Positions 53,092 through 61,574 of a stretch of DNA of 64,000 nucleotides are shown in pieces. Made by a program: the position numbers and the translations under genes. The DNA comes from Flavonifractor sp. An306 (lineage in GTDB: Bacteria; Bacillota; Clostridia; Oscillospirales; Oscillospiraceae), in assembly GCF_002159455.1 (NCBI RefSeq), contig NZ_NFIQ01000007.1, forward strand, positions 1-64,000, written 5' to 3'. The stretch's first letter is position 1; each line of letters opens with the position of its first letter. The notes beneath the pieces were generated by a model that was not told the origin of the DNA, searched no databases, and saw nothing but the letters and a program-made list of their open reading frames with translations.

Positions 53092-54063
53092 ATGAGCAAC
53101 AAAAACGACCATGATACTTATATCATACCGCCGAATTTTATAGAAACAGGCACTTTTTTCGGCGGTATGTTCCGTACGCGGAATGTGATCGAGGCCGGCA
53201 TCCTGGTGTTTGCCATCGGGGCGCCGGTTTTTCTGTTCCTTCCGTTTGGGCTGACCACCCGCATCATCATTTTGTGCCTGACCGCTCTTCCGGTAGGGCT
53301 GGTCGCTTTGATCGGCATATCCGGTGAGAGCCTTTCGCAGTTCCTGGTCATCTTTTTGAAGTACCTGCGGAACCGCCGCGTTGTCGGCGGTGACGGTGAG
53401 CAGCCGGAGGATAAGGCGGCGCCCTCCAAATCGGCCGGCAAGCATCTCAAGCAGCGGCCTCCCAAGGAGAAAAAGCCAAAGGCCCCGAAGCGTCGGCGGT
53501 CTGGTGAGGCAGATTTTCCGGCCGAGTTTGATGAAGTGCGCAGCTATGAGATCCGTGAAAAGCTGCGGCCCAAGAAAAATGCCAAAAAGGAGCGTCCTGC
53601 CAAGGCCAATAAGGCGAAAAAGAAAGCAAAGAAGCGCCCTGAAAAGGAGCGCCTGCCTAAACGCCCTGCCCATGCCAAGGAGCAGAAGCCCGCCTGCCTC
53701 AATCCGGTGGCGGATTATCTGCCCATCGAGAAGGTAGAGAACGGCATTATCCTCAGTGTGCGGCGCAACAGTCTGGAAGACCTGGGCATCCGAGCCGACA
53801 TCAAGAGCACTTCGGAAAACACTGACCGGGACAACCTGCAGAAGTGCCGCATCCAGGGCAAGTACGCCGGAAAGGTCACCGATGTTCATAAAGGCGTGGT
53901 CTATGTCCGGCTCGCCAATGGCGTCAATGCGGTAGCCCACTCCTGCTACGACTACCGGATGCCCGGAAAGAAGGATGATGTGTCCTTTGCCGTCACCCGC
54001 CTGGATATGGAGCGGGGCGTGGCCGTGGGCATCATCACGCGGATCATCCGGCAGAACCTGTAA
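53092..54063 (+). pseudogene. PrgI-like protein fused to an S1-like RNA-binding domain (deletion fusion)
   Basis: 323 residues. Residues 1-105 are PrgI/VirB3-like with two membrane helices (NVIEAGILVFAIGAPVFLFL; FGLTTRIIILCLTALPVGL). A long Lys/Pro-rich linker follows, then NPVADYLPIEKVENGIIL, the sort of block that starts VirB4 ATPases. Next comes an unrelated C-terminal S1-like beta domain (GKYAGKVTDVHKGVVYVRLA). No VirB4 ATPase motifs follow. The simplest reading is a deletion that joined the start of virB4 to the end of a distant element gene in frame. It may still be expressed. Confidence 0.6.
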
Positions 54064-54074
54064 AAGCAAAAGTG

Positions 54075-54113
54075 CCTGGAGAGTAGTAACGAACTGCTCT
54101 CCAGGTTTCTTTT
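54075..54113 (+). terminator. Terminator of the transfer cluster
   Basis: CCTGGAGAG (54075-54083) pairs with CTCTCCAGG (54097-54105), followed by TTTCTTTTTT. Confidence 0.8.
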
Positions 54114-54260
54114 TTGTCATTATCAGATCTACCGCTGTATATCTTTATCACATAGGCTTCCTTCCAAATTCCCATTTCAAAGAATTTATTTTGCGTTTGC
54201 GTTGATTTTTCACAAAATACGGGCTATAATATATAAAAGAAAAGGTTTAGGAGGTCGCTT

Positions 54261-55457
54261 ATGCTGATTCAATTTAGTGTGGAGAATTTTCTATCCATCA
54301 AAGATAAGGTTGTATTATCCCTGCTGGCCAGCAAGGATAATGAGCATCCAGAGCATCTTATCATGGATGGAAATAAAAGCTATTTGAAGTCTGCTGTCAT
54401 TTACGGAGCCAATGCTTCGGGGAAGTCTAATGTCCTAAACGCGTTCTGGTTCATGGTAAACTATGTGCTGACCTCACATAACCAGCAGCTTCATAAGACC
54501 ATTGACCGTTCGCCTTTCAAGTTTGATCCGGAAACGCCAACGCGCCCCAGCAGCTTTGAGGTCATCTTTACCACTGAAGGTATCCGATATGCGTATGGTT
54601 TTTCTGTGGCAGATAAGGCTGTTACAGAAGAATACCTATATTACTATCCCAACGGCAGACAGGCGCTTATTTTTGAGAGAAAAAATACCAAAGATTTTCG
54701 TTTTACGGTGGATATAGATGAACAAAACACGCTCAAGGAGCGCACTTCTGCGAACAAACTCTACTTGTCAGTTGCATCAAACTGGAGTTACTCTAAAGTG
54801 ATTCCGGTTTTGGAGTGGTTCGCTTCTTGTCAGATTATCACGAAGAATTCCGTGGCGGACGCTTATGGGCTTGAGGCAGAGCAGCTGAAAGATGATGATT
54901 ACCGGCGCGTGATCGCATCTATGCTGCGTGTTGCAGATTTGGGAATACAGGCTTTGCAAATGCGCGATGCAGAGCCTGCTCCTTCGCAGCACGGTGACAG
55001 CTTTGCAAATATTGAGGCCATTCACACGGTACAGGATACCAATGGAAATGCATTATCCTATGCGTTAAATATGGCAGAGGAATCTGACGGCACCAACAGT
55101 TATTTCAAACTGATCGGCGTTGTGAAAAAGGCTTTAGACCAGGGAACGCTTCTTGTGGCTGATGAGATGGACGCACATCTGCATCCTCTATTGACCAGGC
55201 ATCTGGTATCCCTGTTTGACAGCACAGAATTCAATCCAAAGGGTGCTCAGTTGATCTTCACATCTCACAGCACCAATCTTCTTGATTTGGATTTGTTGAG
55301 AAGAGATCAAATTTGGTTCACAGAAAAAGACGAGCAGACAGCAGCCACCGATCTGTTCTCCCTTTACGATTTTTCTGTTCGCAAAGACACTAAAGTAGAA
55401 AAGGGTTATTTGATCGGCCGTTTTGGTGCGATTCCCTTTATCAAGGGAGGGCTGTAA
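54261..55457 (+). CDS. RloA/AbiLi-type AAA ATPase of a phage-defence pair
   Basis: 398 residues. Walker A GANASGKS at residues 49-56, the N-terminal strand MLIQFSVENFLSIKDKV, a conserved late block LLVADEMDAHLHPLLTRHLV (Walker B) and LIFTSHSTNLLD (H-type switch), as in AAA_15/21 ATPases of OLD-like defence systems. RloA and RloB homologues form the Lactococcus AbiL abortive-infection system. AGGAGG before the ATG; the RloB gene follows one base after the stop. Lower GC than the transfer genes indicates separate entry. Confidence 0.85.
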   Translation: MLIQFSVENFLSIKDKVVLSLLASKDNEHPEHLIMDGNKSYLKSAVIYGANASGKSNVLNAFWFMVNYVLTSHNQQLHKTIDRSPFKFDPETPTRPSSFEVIFTTEGIRYAYGFSVADKAVTEEYLYYYPNGRQALIFERKNTKDFRFTVDIDEQNTLKERTSANKLYLSVASNWSYSKVIPVLEWFASCQIITKNSVADAYGLEAEQLKDDDYRRVIASMLRVADLGIQALQMRDAEPAPSQHGDSFANIEAIHTVQDTNGNALSYALNMAEESDGTNSYFKLIGVVKKALDQGTLLVADEMDAHLHPLLTRHLVSLFDSTEFNPKGAQLIFTSHSTNLLDLDLLRRDQIWFTEKDEQTAATDLFSLYDFSVRKDTKVEKGYLIGRFGAIPFIKGGL

Positions 55458-55458
55458 A

Positions 55459-56154
55459 ATGGCACGCGGACAAATTGAAAAGCGTGGGCAGCGGCGCAGA
55501 AAACTAAAACCTGTCATTCTGATTGTGACGGAGGGTTCTCAAACTGAACCGAAATATTTTGAACATTATCGCAGCCGCCAGACCAATATTGACATTCGTG
55601 TAGTCGGCAGCCGCACCAAAGGAGGTGAAACCGATTACCTTGGCCTGATTCGGAAAGCCGTGGAATATCAAAGTAAAAATCAGATTTCTGCATCAAATGG
55701 GGATGCGGTGTGGGTCGTTGCTGACGGTGATGTAAACTATAATAATCCTGATCCTATCGCCGCCAAAGACAACTTACTCTCCAGAGCAAGGAAACTGGCA
55801 GATGCAAAGGGAATTCACATTGCGATCTCGAATCCTTGCTTTGAGTTTTGGTATCTGCTGCATTTCCAGTACACAACAAAATTTTTCAAAGATTACCCTG
55901 CAGTGAAGACAGCCTTGACCGCCTACCTCCCGGATTATGAAAAAGCCGGCGATATGTATGCGCAGTTATCTGAACATACAACTGATGCGATCCAGAACGC
56001 CAAGCGTGTAGAACAATACCATATTCAAAATGACTGCAATAAACCGTTTGGGATTGCCGTTAATCCATTCACCGACATCTATCAACTGATAGAATCACTA
56101 CTGTATCCACCGCAGTATCCGCCGCCCCGGCAGCGTCATCTTCGGGCTGCATAG
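55459..56154 (+). CDS. RloB/AbiLii-type protein of the defence pair
   Basis: 231 residues: VILIVTEGSQTEPKYFEHYR, a TOPRIM-like opening of RloB, then VWVVADGDVNYNN and NPCFEFWYLLHFQYTTKFF. Thought to be the effector nuclease of the RloA/RloB pair. The last ~17 residues (YPPQYPPPRQRHL...) are antisense to the truncated minus-strand gene, so the natural C-terminus ends near YQLIESLL and a foreign tail was added when the module was spliced in. GGGAGGG precedes the ATG. Confidence 0.8.
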   Translation: MARGQIEKRGQRRRKLKPVILIVTEGSQTEPKYFEHYRSRQTNIDIRVVGSRTKGGETDYLGLIRKAVEYQSKNQISASNGDAVWVVADGDVNYNNPDPIAAKDNLLSRARKLADAKGIHIAISNPCFEFWYLLHFQYTTKFFKDYPAVKTALTAYLPDYEKAGDMYAQLSEHTTDAIQNAKRVEQYHIQNDCNKPFGIAVNPFTDIYQLIESLLYPPQYPPPRQRHLRAA

Positions 56155-56959
56155 GCTCGGCGGCAGGTTCGGATTCCTCCGTGTGCTGGACCGGCAGCTC
56201 CGTTACATTGCCGCGGACAGGCAATTCATGCGACTGTTCGCTCTCAGCCACCGGCTGCTCTGTCTTTGGCGAAGGCCCAACCGGGAGCGTATCGAATGTC
56301 CTCTCAGGCTCTACCGGCAGGTGCTGCTCCACCGTTTCCGAAGCAGTGCTTTCCTCCGGCGGGGCAGTTGTCACGGTTGCCGCCTTTGCGCCCTTAAACG
56401 CCCTCTGCGGCGTTTTGACGGGGCTGGCAAGGGATTTCACCTCAGCAGGCGTATCGCCCTTCTGCGGGGCGCTGTGGGGCTCCTGCGGCGGTGCCGTGCG
56501 TGCCGCCGGCCCGGCAGGCGGTTCTGCGGCCTTCTTGACCGGCGTTTCAATGCTTTTCTCCATCAGGTCGGCCTGGGCGCCGGCGCTGATCAGCTGGATG
56601 CCAAAACCGGCGTCCGTAAGGGCCTGGCTCAGCGCCTCATTCTGGGCGGCTTTTACGAAGTCGCGGCTGTCCTGGGTGGTCTGCTGGGCCGTGCTCATAC
56701 TGAACGGCTCCGCGTCACTGCGGTCCAGGAATACCTTGGCCTCAAAAATCGCCATCTGCTCCGTGATCCGCAGCGCTGTCAGACGCATACGGCCGTTGGG
56801 ATGGGCCATGCGGAACCAGAGTTTCTGGTAAGGCAGGTCCAGCTTCAGGGTGTCCTTGGTGCGGCGGAGGAACTTGAGCGGGTCAAAGCCCGGCACCTTG
56901 TTCAGTTCAGCGGCCGCAGGCACAGTTTCGTACATCGTTTTCGCATTGCTGTCGTTCAT
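56069..56959 (-). CDS. Element protein with Pro/Ala/Glu-rich tail, 3' end altered
   Basis: About 296 residues from MNDSNAKTMYETVPAAAELN, with GGAAGGAG eight bases upstream. The first ~150 residues are a folded domain (LNKVPGFDPLKFLRRTKDTL; LDLPYQKLWFRMAHPNGRMR; EAKVFLDRSDAEPFS) seen with YqaJ and RecD-like genes in elements; the rest is a Pro/Ala/Glu/Thr linker. The end overlaps the RloB 3' end, so it lost its original C-terminus when the defence pair entered. Function unknown; context suggests single-strand DNA or recombination. Confidence 0.6.
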   Translation of the reverse strand: MNDSNAKTMYETVPAAAELNKVPGFDPLKFLRRTKDTLKLDLPYQKLWFRMAHPNGRMRLTALRITEQMAIFEAKVFLDRSDAEPFSMSTAQQTTQDSRDFVKAAQNEALSQALTDAGFGIQLISAGAQADLMEKSIETPVKKAAEPPAGPAARTAPPQEPHSAPQKGDTPAEVKSLASPVKTPQRAFKGAKAATVTTAPPEESTASETVEQHLPVEPERTFDTLPVGPSPKTEQPVAESEQSHELPVRGNVTELPVQHTEESEPAAEPMQPEDDAAGAADTAVDTVVILSVDRCR

Positions 56960-57026
56960 GTCATAAACTCCTTCCTGTGTAATAAATAGGAGACGCGGAG
57001 CAATTTTCTGCACCTTGCGTCTCTTT

Positions 57027-59300
57027 TTAACCAGCGTGTTTCAATTCTTCTTCCAGAGCTGCCGGGACCGGGATTCCGGCCCGCTTGGCATAGGCCTTAT
57101 AGTACATACCGATGCGCGTGCCCAGAAGCGTATTCCGCTTGACGATTTCATTCCGGTGGATCGCCATAAACAGCACCTGCTTTTGGCCGATCAGCACCAC
57201 GCGCTTTTTGGCTCGGGTGATGCCGGTATAGAGCAGGTTGCGATAGAGCATGACGGTATGCGCTTTCAAAAGCGGCATGATGACCGTTTCATACTCAGAG
57301 CCCATTGCCTTGTGGATGGTGGTGGCGTAGGCAAGGTCCAGATTGACCATATCCTCTACGCTGTATTCCAGTTCTCGGCCCACACCGAAGTCCAGGCCGA
57401 CGCGCTTGCCATCTTCATCGTCTTTGATATAGCGGATAAATCCCAGGTCGCCGTTGGACACCTTGGCGGTATTCTTGGTCTGCATGATCCGATCGTTTAC
57501 CCGGAACACTTTGACGCCGATTTTGATTTCTTCCTCGGCAGAGCGGAACGGGTTGACCACCTCGCGGATGGCCTCGTTAAGTTGTTCCGCCGACGCGGCG
57601 CCTTCCGAACGGAAGGGGGACAGAATCTGTACCCGGTCAATGCCGCTTTCCGCGATTTCCCGGCAGTAACGGGCGATGATCCGCTCCGCGGCCTCTGCCT
57701 GGTTATCACTTGCCATAAATATAAAGTCTGGCCCAAAGTACAGCTTGGTGTTGCCCTCGTTAATGAACTTGGCGTTATAAGCGATCAGGCTGTCCTTGGA
57801 CTGGCGGAAGATCTGGTCCAGCACCGTGACGGGAATCATGCCGCAGTCGATCAGTTCGCGGAACACATTCCCGGCACCCACACTGGGGAGTTGATCGGGG
57901 TCGCCCACGAGAACAACACGGGCCCCATCCTTGATGCGGGAGAAAAACTTGTCTGCCAGCCACATATCCACCATAGAAAACTCGTCCACGATGATCAGGT
58001 CCGCCGACAACGGCTCCTGCTGTCTGCTGCGGTTGGCGTCATCTTCTTCACTGCCGAGGCCCAGGCCGCTGTGGAGCGTCCGCGCCTTGTCAAAGCCAGT
58101 GCTTTCCGCCATACGCCGACTGGCACGGCCGGTCGGTGCCATCAGAACGATTTCGCCTTTCGGATGCAGGCGGCGGTAGACTTCCAAAATGGTCTTGAGC
58201 ACCGTTGTCTTGCCGGTGCCGGGAGAACCTGTGATAATGGACAGGCTGTGGCGGTAAGCCGCGTAGACCGCTGCCTCCTGTTTGGAAGACAGCGCCAGCC
58301 CCATTTCACGCTTGACCTGCTCCAGCACCTGATCAATACGCTCCGGGGCAGACGGTTTTACAAGCCGCATGGCAATGCGCCGGGCCGTTTCATCTTCCTG
58401 TGCGAATGTGCGGGGCAGGTAAATGTTATCTTTGACGGATACCACCTCGCCGTGAAGGATCATGTCCTGAAGCACATCCGTAACTTCCTGTTCGTGAAGC
58501 CGGAGAGACGGGAGAGGAATCTTTGCATTGAGCAGCCGAAGAGCCTCCTTCCGCAAAGTTTCACCAGGCAGGAACAAATGGCCCTTGCCGCCCTTGCTGT
58601 CCTCCAGCGCCCAGAACAGTGCGCCCTTGACCCGCATGGGGTCGTGCAGGTCGCCGCCGTTTTTCTGGACGATGGCATCTACCCGGAGAAATCCAAAACC
58701 GGATACCTGGCACAGCTCAAAGGGACTCTTTTTCAAGATGTCCACACTGGCGGGTCCGAAGTGCTGGTAGATTTTCAGGGCCGTTTTTGGTGTGATCTTG
58801 AATGGGGAGAGCAGCGTCATCAGGTCTTGCAGCATCCGGCTCTCCGCATACGAGGTTTTGATGTCCTCCAGCTTGCTTTCCGTAATGCCCTTGACCTCCA
58901 GCAGCCGCTCGGGGTGATTTTGCAGAATATCCAGCGTTTCCACGCCAAACCGGGAAACGATCTGCGCGGCAGTTGCCGGCCCGATGCCTTTGATGAGGCC
59001 GGAGGCCAGATAGCCCTCCACACCGTCCCTGGTCTTGGGAACGATCTCACGCCACTGTTCCACCTGAAGCTGCACACCATATTTGCCCTTTGTCCATTCG
59101 CCGTCCAGTTCCAGCTCTACCGCATCCGTGCGGGGCAGTTCATAGCCCGTCGCAACAAAGCGGATCAGGTGGTCCTTGTACCGGCGGGTGGAACGAGCCT
59201 CCTGGGGCACCTCCTTATCAGCGGTTTTTACGCTGATGATGCAGAACCTGTTTACGGGGTTGTGGTAGATCGTCCCGTCATAAGTTCCTCTATGGATCAC
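57027..59300 (-). CDS. RecD2-like ATP-dependent DNA helicase
   Basis: About 757 residues from a GTG with AAAAGGAGGG ahead. N-terminal OB-like and HhH-rich part (GLIKGIGPATAAQIVSRFG; LLEVKGITESKLEDI), then the helicase core with Walker A TGSPGTGKTT (about residue 360), Walker B VDEFSMVD (about 440), VLVGDPDQLPSVG, and the late motif AYATTIHKAMGSEYETVI. Unwinds DNA 5' to 3'; SF1B family without RecB/RecC. Directly follows the YqaJ gene, so the pair should resect and recombine element DNA. Confidence 0.9.
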   Translation of the reverse strand: MIHRGTYDGTIYHNPVNRFCIISVKTADKEVPQEARSTRRYKDHLIRFVATGYELPRTDAVELELDGEWTKGKYGVQLQVEQWREIVPKTRDGVEGYLASGLIKGIGPATAAQIVSRFGVETLDILQNHPERLLEVKGITESKLEDIKTSYAESRMLQDLMTLLSPFKITPKTALKIYQHFGPASVDILKKSPFELCQVSGFGFLRVDAIVQKNGGDLHDPMRVKGALFWALEDSKGGKGHLFLPGETLRKEALRLLNAKIPLPSLRLHEQEVTDVLQDMILHGEVVSVKDNIYLPRTFAQEDETARRIAMRLVKPSAPERIDQVLEQVKREMGLALSSKQEAAVYAAYRHSLSIITGSPGTGKTTVLKTILEVYRRLHPKGEIVLMAPTGRASRRMAESTGFDKARTLHSGLGLGSEEDDANRSRQQEPLSADLIIVDEFSMVDMWLADKFFSRIKDGARVVLVGDPDQLPSVGAGNVFRELIDCGMIPVTVLDQIFRQSKDSLIAYNAKFINEGNTKLYFGPDFIFMASDNQAEAAERIIARYCREIAESGIDRVQILSPFRSEGAASAEQLNEAIREVVNPFRSAEEEIKIGVKVFRVNDRIMQTKNTAKVSNGDLGFIRYIKDDEDGKRVGLDFGVGRELEYSVEDMVNLDLAYATTIHKAMGSEYETVIMPLLKAHTVMLYRNLLYTGITRAKKRVVLIGQKQVLFMAIHRNEIVKRNTLLGTRIGMYYKAYAKRAGIPVPAALEEELKHAG

Positions 59301-59316
59301 TTCTTTTTCCCTCCTT

Positions 59317-60381
59317 TTATGCCGCCTCGCCGTCACACTTGACTACGAACCGGCGTGACACTGAGACAGTCACATATTGTTCGTAAATGTCCGGGTGGTC
59401 CAGCTTCAACCGTTTCAGATTATCCTTGTCGATACCAGGGGTTCGTATCGGATTGTAAGTGACGGTATAGTTCACCCCATCCTGCTGGCAAATGGCTTTG
59501 CAGCTTTTCCCCATTTTGGCAATGATGGCAGCCTTCAGTCGCTTCATATCTTCCTCGATTTCCTTTTTGCCGGCTTCTGCGCCTTTTTTCTGCTCCTGAA
59601 GCTGGAGAAAACGCATCAGCTTGGCCGTCAGAGATAAATCGAGTGACACAGCGGGGGCCTCCTTGTCAGCGGGGCCAGTGTACCGGCGCACGCTCTCGAT
59701 CACGAGGTCTCCATCCTCGGTGTAAGGCGGCGGCGTTCTGGTAAGCACATGATTTTCCCAGAAATTCTGCTCCAGGAAAATCATCTCATCCTCATAGGCC
59801 AGATCCCTCTGCATATCACGGATAATACTTTCCTGCTCGTTGTTGCCATACAGGCAGCAGAAGAAACAGCGGTCCACATCCATGACGGCCATGTAATGCC
59901 GCCCCTGGGACTCATAGTAGGCCGGAATGGTTTCCTCACCATCCAGCCACCAGTTGTCTTTGGCGTTGTAGTTTGTGGTCTTGATCTCCAGAATAGCGGT
60001 GGTGCCGTCCGGCAGTTCTACAAAGTAGTCCACATCCGCCAGCATCCAGGGATACTTCGGGTGCTGGAACATCTTTTTGATCTGATAGACCTTGTAGCCG
60101 GTCCGGTGCTGGAAGATCTTCGCCACCAGCGGTTCCAACAGGTGTCCCATCTCCAGGGCCACCCAGTTGTCCTCATGGTCCTCGACCACGGCAATGTTCA
60201 GCTTGTCATAAAACAGATCCCGGGCCGTCCGCCACGGTGAAATGCCCAGCAGAGCTGCAACATCGCTGCCTCCAATACCTTTCCGGCGGTAGGCAAGCCA
60301 TTCTTCTTCGGACAAGCCTGCCGTATCCACCAGCACCATGGGCTGATGCCGCTCTTTGACAGCCACACTGCCTGCCGGCAT
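59317..60381 (-). CDS. YqaJ-type viral recombinase/exonuclease
   Basis: About 354 residues starting MPAGSVAVKERH, where GGAGGGGG lies seven bases upstream. The nuclease core is visible: GIGGSDVAALLGISPW, the glutamate in VALEMGHLLEP, LADVDYFV and LEIKTT (the D-(D/E)XK signature). A coiled-coil region and a C-terminal domain follow. YqaJ nucleases digest one strand of double-stranded DNA to provide annealing ends. First long gene after the structured leader; translation is followed by recD2 17 bases on. Confidence 0.85.
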   Translation of the reverse strand: MPAGSVAVKERHQPMVLVDTAGLSEEEWLAYRRKGIGGSDVAALLGISPWRTARDLFYDKLNIAVVEDHEDNWVALEMGHLLEPLVAKIFQHRTGYKVYQIKKMFQHPKYPWMLADVDYFVELPDGTTAILEIKTTNYNAKDNWWLDGEETIPAYYESQGRHYMAVMDVDRCFFCCLYGNNEQESIIRDMQRDLAYEDEMIFLEQNFWENHVLTRTPPPYTEDGDLVIESVRRYTGPADKEAPAVSLDLSLTAKLMRFLQLQEQKKGAEAGKKEIEEDMKRLKAAIIAKMGKSCKAICQQDGVNYTVTYNPIRTPGIDKDNLKRLKLDHPDIYEQYVTVSVSRRFVVKCDGEAA

Positions 60382-60383
60382 AC

Positions 60384-60545
60384 TCAACACCCCCTCCGCG
60401 TCCTGCGGGGAATGACGGGCGCCCGAATCACCGGGCAATGCTTCTGTGCGGACTGGTTCAGTTTCTGATACTGCCGCCAGCTCTCCATCGGTTTCCTCTT
60501 ACTCGTCAGAGACTCCTGACTCCGCTTTTTTACATTCATGTTCAT
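60384..60545 (-). CDS. Small basic protein before yqaJ, 53 aa
   Basis: Starts MNMNVKKRSQESLTSKRKPM, with AAAGG upstream, and ends in the ribosome site of the yqaJ gene (stop three bases before it). Strongly basic (RRTRRGC at the end). Could be a small DNA-binding protein or a leader peptide of the operon. Confidence 0.45.
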   Translation of the reverse strand: MNMNVKKRSQESLTSKRKPMESWRQYQKLNQSAQKHCPVIRAPVIPRRTRRGC

Positions 60546-60600
60546 ACCTGCCTTTCTGTAATTTTGGTATATCCTCAAAGCCGTTTCCGGCATTTGGGCA

Positions 60601-60673
60601 GAAAAAAAGCGAGGGTGACAATGGGCGTAACGCCTGATGTCCATAGCTGCCTATGAACCAAAGTCATCCTCGC
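60601..60673 (-). terminator. Three-way-junction terminator in the yqaJ operon leader
   Basis: Outer stem GCGAGGATGAC/GTCACCCTCGC (60663-60673 with 60609-60619), two inner hairpins GGCG-TTA-CGCC and CATAG/CTATG, and seven T at the minus-strand 3' end. The multi-branched shape is unusual for a plain terminator and suggests a regulated one. Confidence 0.6.
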
Positions 60674-60697
60674 TGACGGGAGCAAAAGTCCCGGAAA

Positions 60698-60751
60698 ATA
60701 AAAAAAAGCCAGTAATATACCGGCCCAGAGGGGCGCAGTAATACTACTGGC
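60698..60751 (-). terminator. First terminator in the yqaJ operon leader
   Basis: GCCAGTA pairs with TACTGGC (60745-60751 with 60708-60714), with more pairing inside, then TTTTTTTTATTTT on the minus strand. Lies about 110 bases after the promoter -10. Confidence 0.65.
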
Positions 60752-60859
60752 ACAAGTACAATCTTGACTGCGTGTGCAATGCAGATTTTTCAATCCGCGG
60801 TACAGAAACTAAGTCTGTATCCCACAAGGGGAAAACGCACAAAAATCAATTACAGAAAC

Positions 60860-60888
60860 AGTGTAGCACAATATCTTGCGTTAGTCAA
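60860..60888 (-). promoter_or_regulatory. Promoter of the yqaJ-recD2 operon
   Basis: TTGACT, 17-bp spacer, TACACT on the minus strand, a near-consensus promoter. Transcripts must pass two terminators before the first gene. Confidence 0.75.
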
Positions 60889-61316
60889 GAAATATCATCT
60901 ATATATAGTATCTTTCTGCCACTGAAAATGGCGTCGCTCAAAAAAACTCATCAAAAGGCACAGGATTTGCAGAAATTTGGCCGCCATCTCCTATATATAG
61001 GGCGTACAGACATGGCATGGGATTCCGTAGCCGGTCTGCACGCTCTTTTTGTACCTTGACAAGCCCCATAACCTTTTCCATTGGAGTTATACAGGGATCG
61101 CGGACAGTGTGCGATGACCACATGGAGCCCGCCCACGATTGAAATACCGCACAGCGGGCCCTGGCAATACGCGGCGGAAAGCCCCGGCGCAGGAAATGGC
61201 CTTTGGAAGAGACCCTACACTTCCCGATGAATTTGAATGACTTCATTGTTTTTGTTGAAAACCTTCTTCTACAAACAGTAAAGGATATATGTAATTGCAA
61301 ATAAAGGAGGGCAATT
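60889..61316. other. Gene-free stretch between recombination and integration modules
   Basis: About 430 bases between the divergent yqaJ promoter and the excisionase gene. A minus-strand frame (60938-61336) is open but has no ribosome site and no recognisable domain. The plus strand near 61260-61310 holds the excisionase promoter and AAAGGAGGG. Confidence 0.4.
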
Positions 61317-61517
61317 ATGGAAAAAAGAAAACCCAATGACCTTTCACCGGATCAGTGCTTGGCGGTCGATACGGAATCGCTTTGCAAACTGCTCGACTGC
61401 GGGCGGCACACGGCCGTCCAGATCGGCGACCTGGCCCACGCCCGCATTACCATGAATTCTCGTGTCCTTTGGAGCGTTCAGCGCGTGAAGGAATATTTGT
61501 ACGAGATCTCATGCTAA
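61317..61517 (+). CDS. Excisionase-like small HTH protein
   Basis: 66 residues: LAVDTESLCKLLDCGRHTAV is a MerR/Xis-like helix-turn-helix that bends DNA at att sites; the end is VLWSVQRVKEYLYEISC. AAAGGAGGG before the ATG. Encoded 58 bases before the integrase, the normal position of an element excisionase. Confidence 0.75.
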   Translation: MEKRKPNDLSPDQCLAVDTESLCKLLDCGRHTAVQIGDLAHARITMNSRVLWSVQRVKEYLYEISC

Positions 61518-61574
61518 CAGAACCTTGCCCATTCCGGGCACAGCAACACACAAAACATCGGGAGGTATCAGCCT

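Noticed and set aside
57015-59342. Open frame of 775 codons on the plus strand
   Set aside because: Exact antisense shadow of the RecD2-like gene, whose motifs are clear on the minus strand.
60938-61336. Minus-strand frame of 132 codons
   Set aside because: No ribosome site, no domain, unusual composition, and it overlaps the excisionase start on the other strand.
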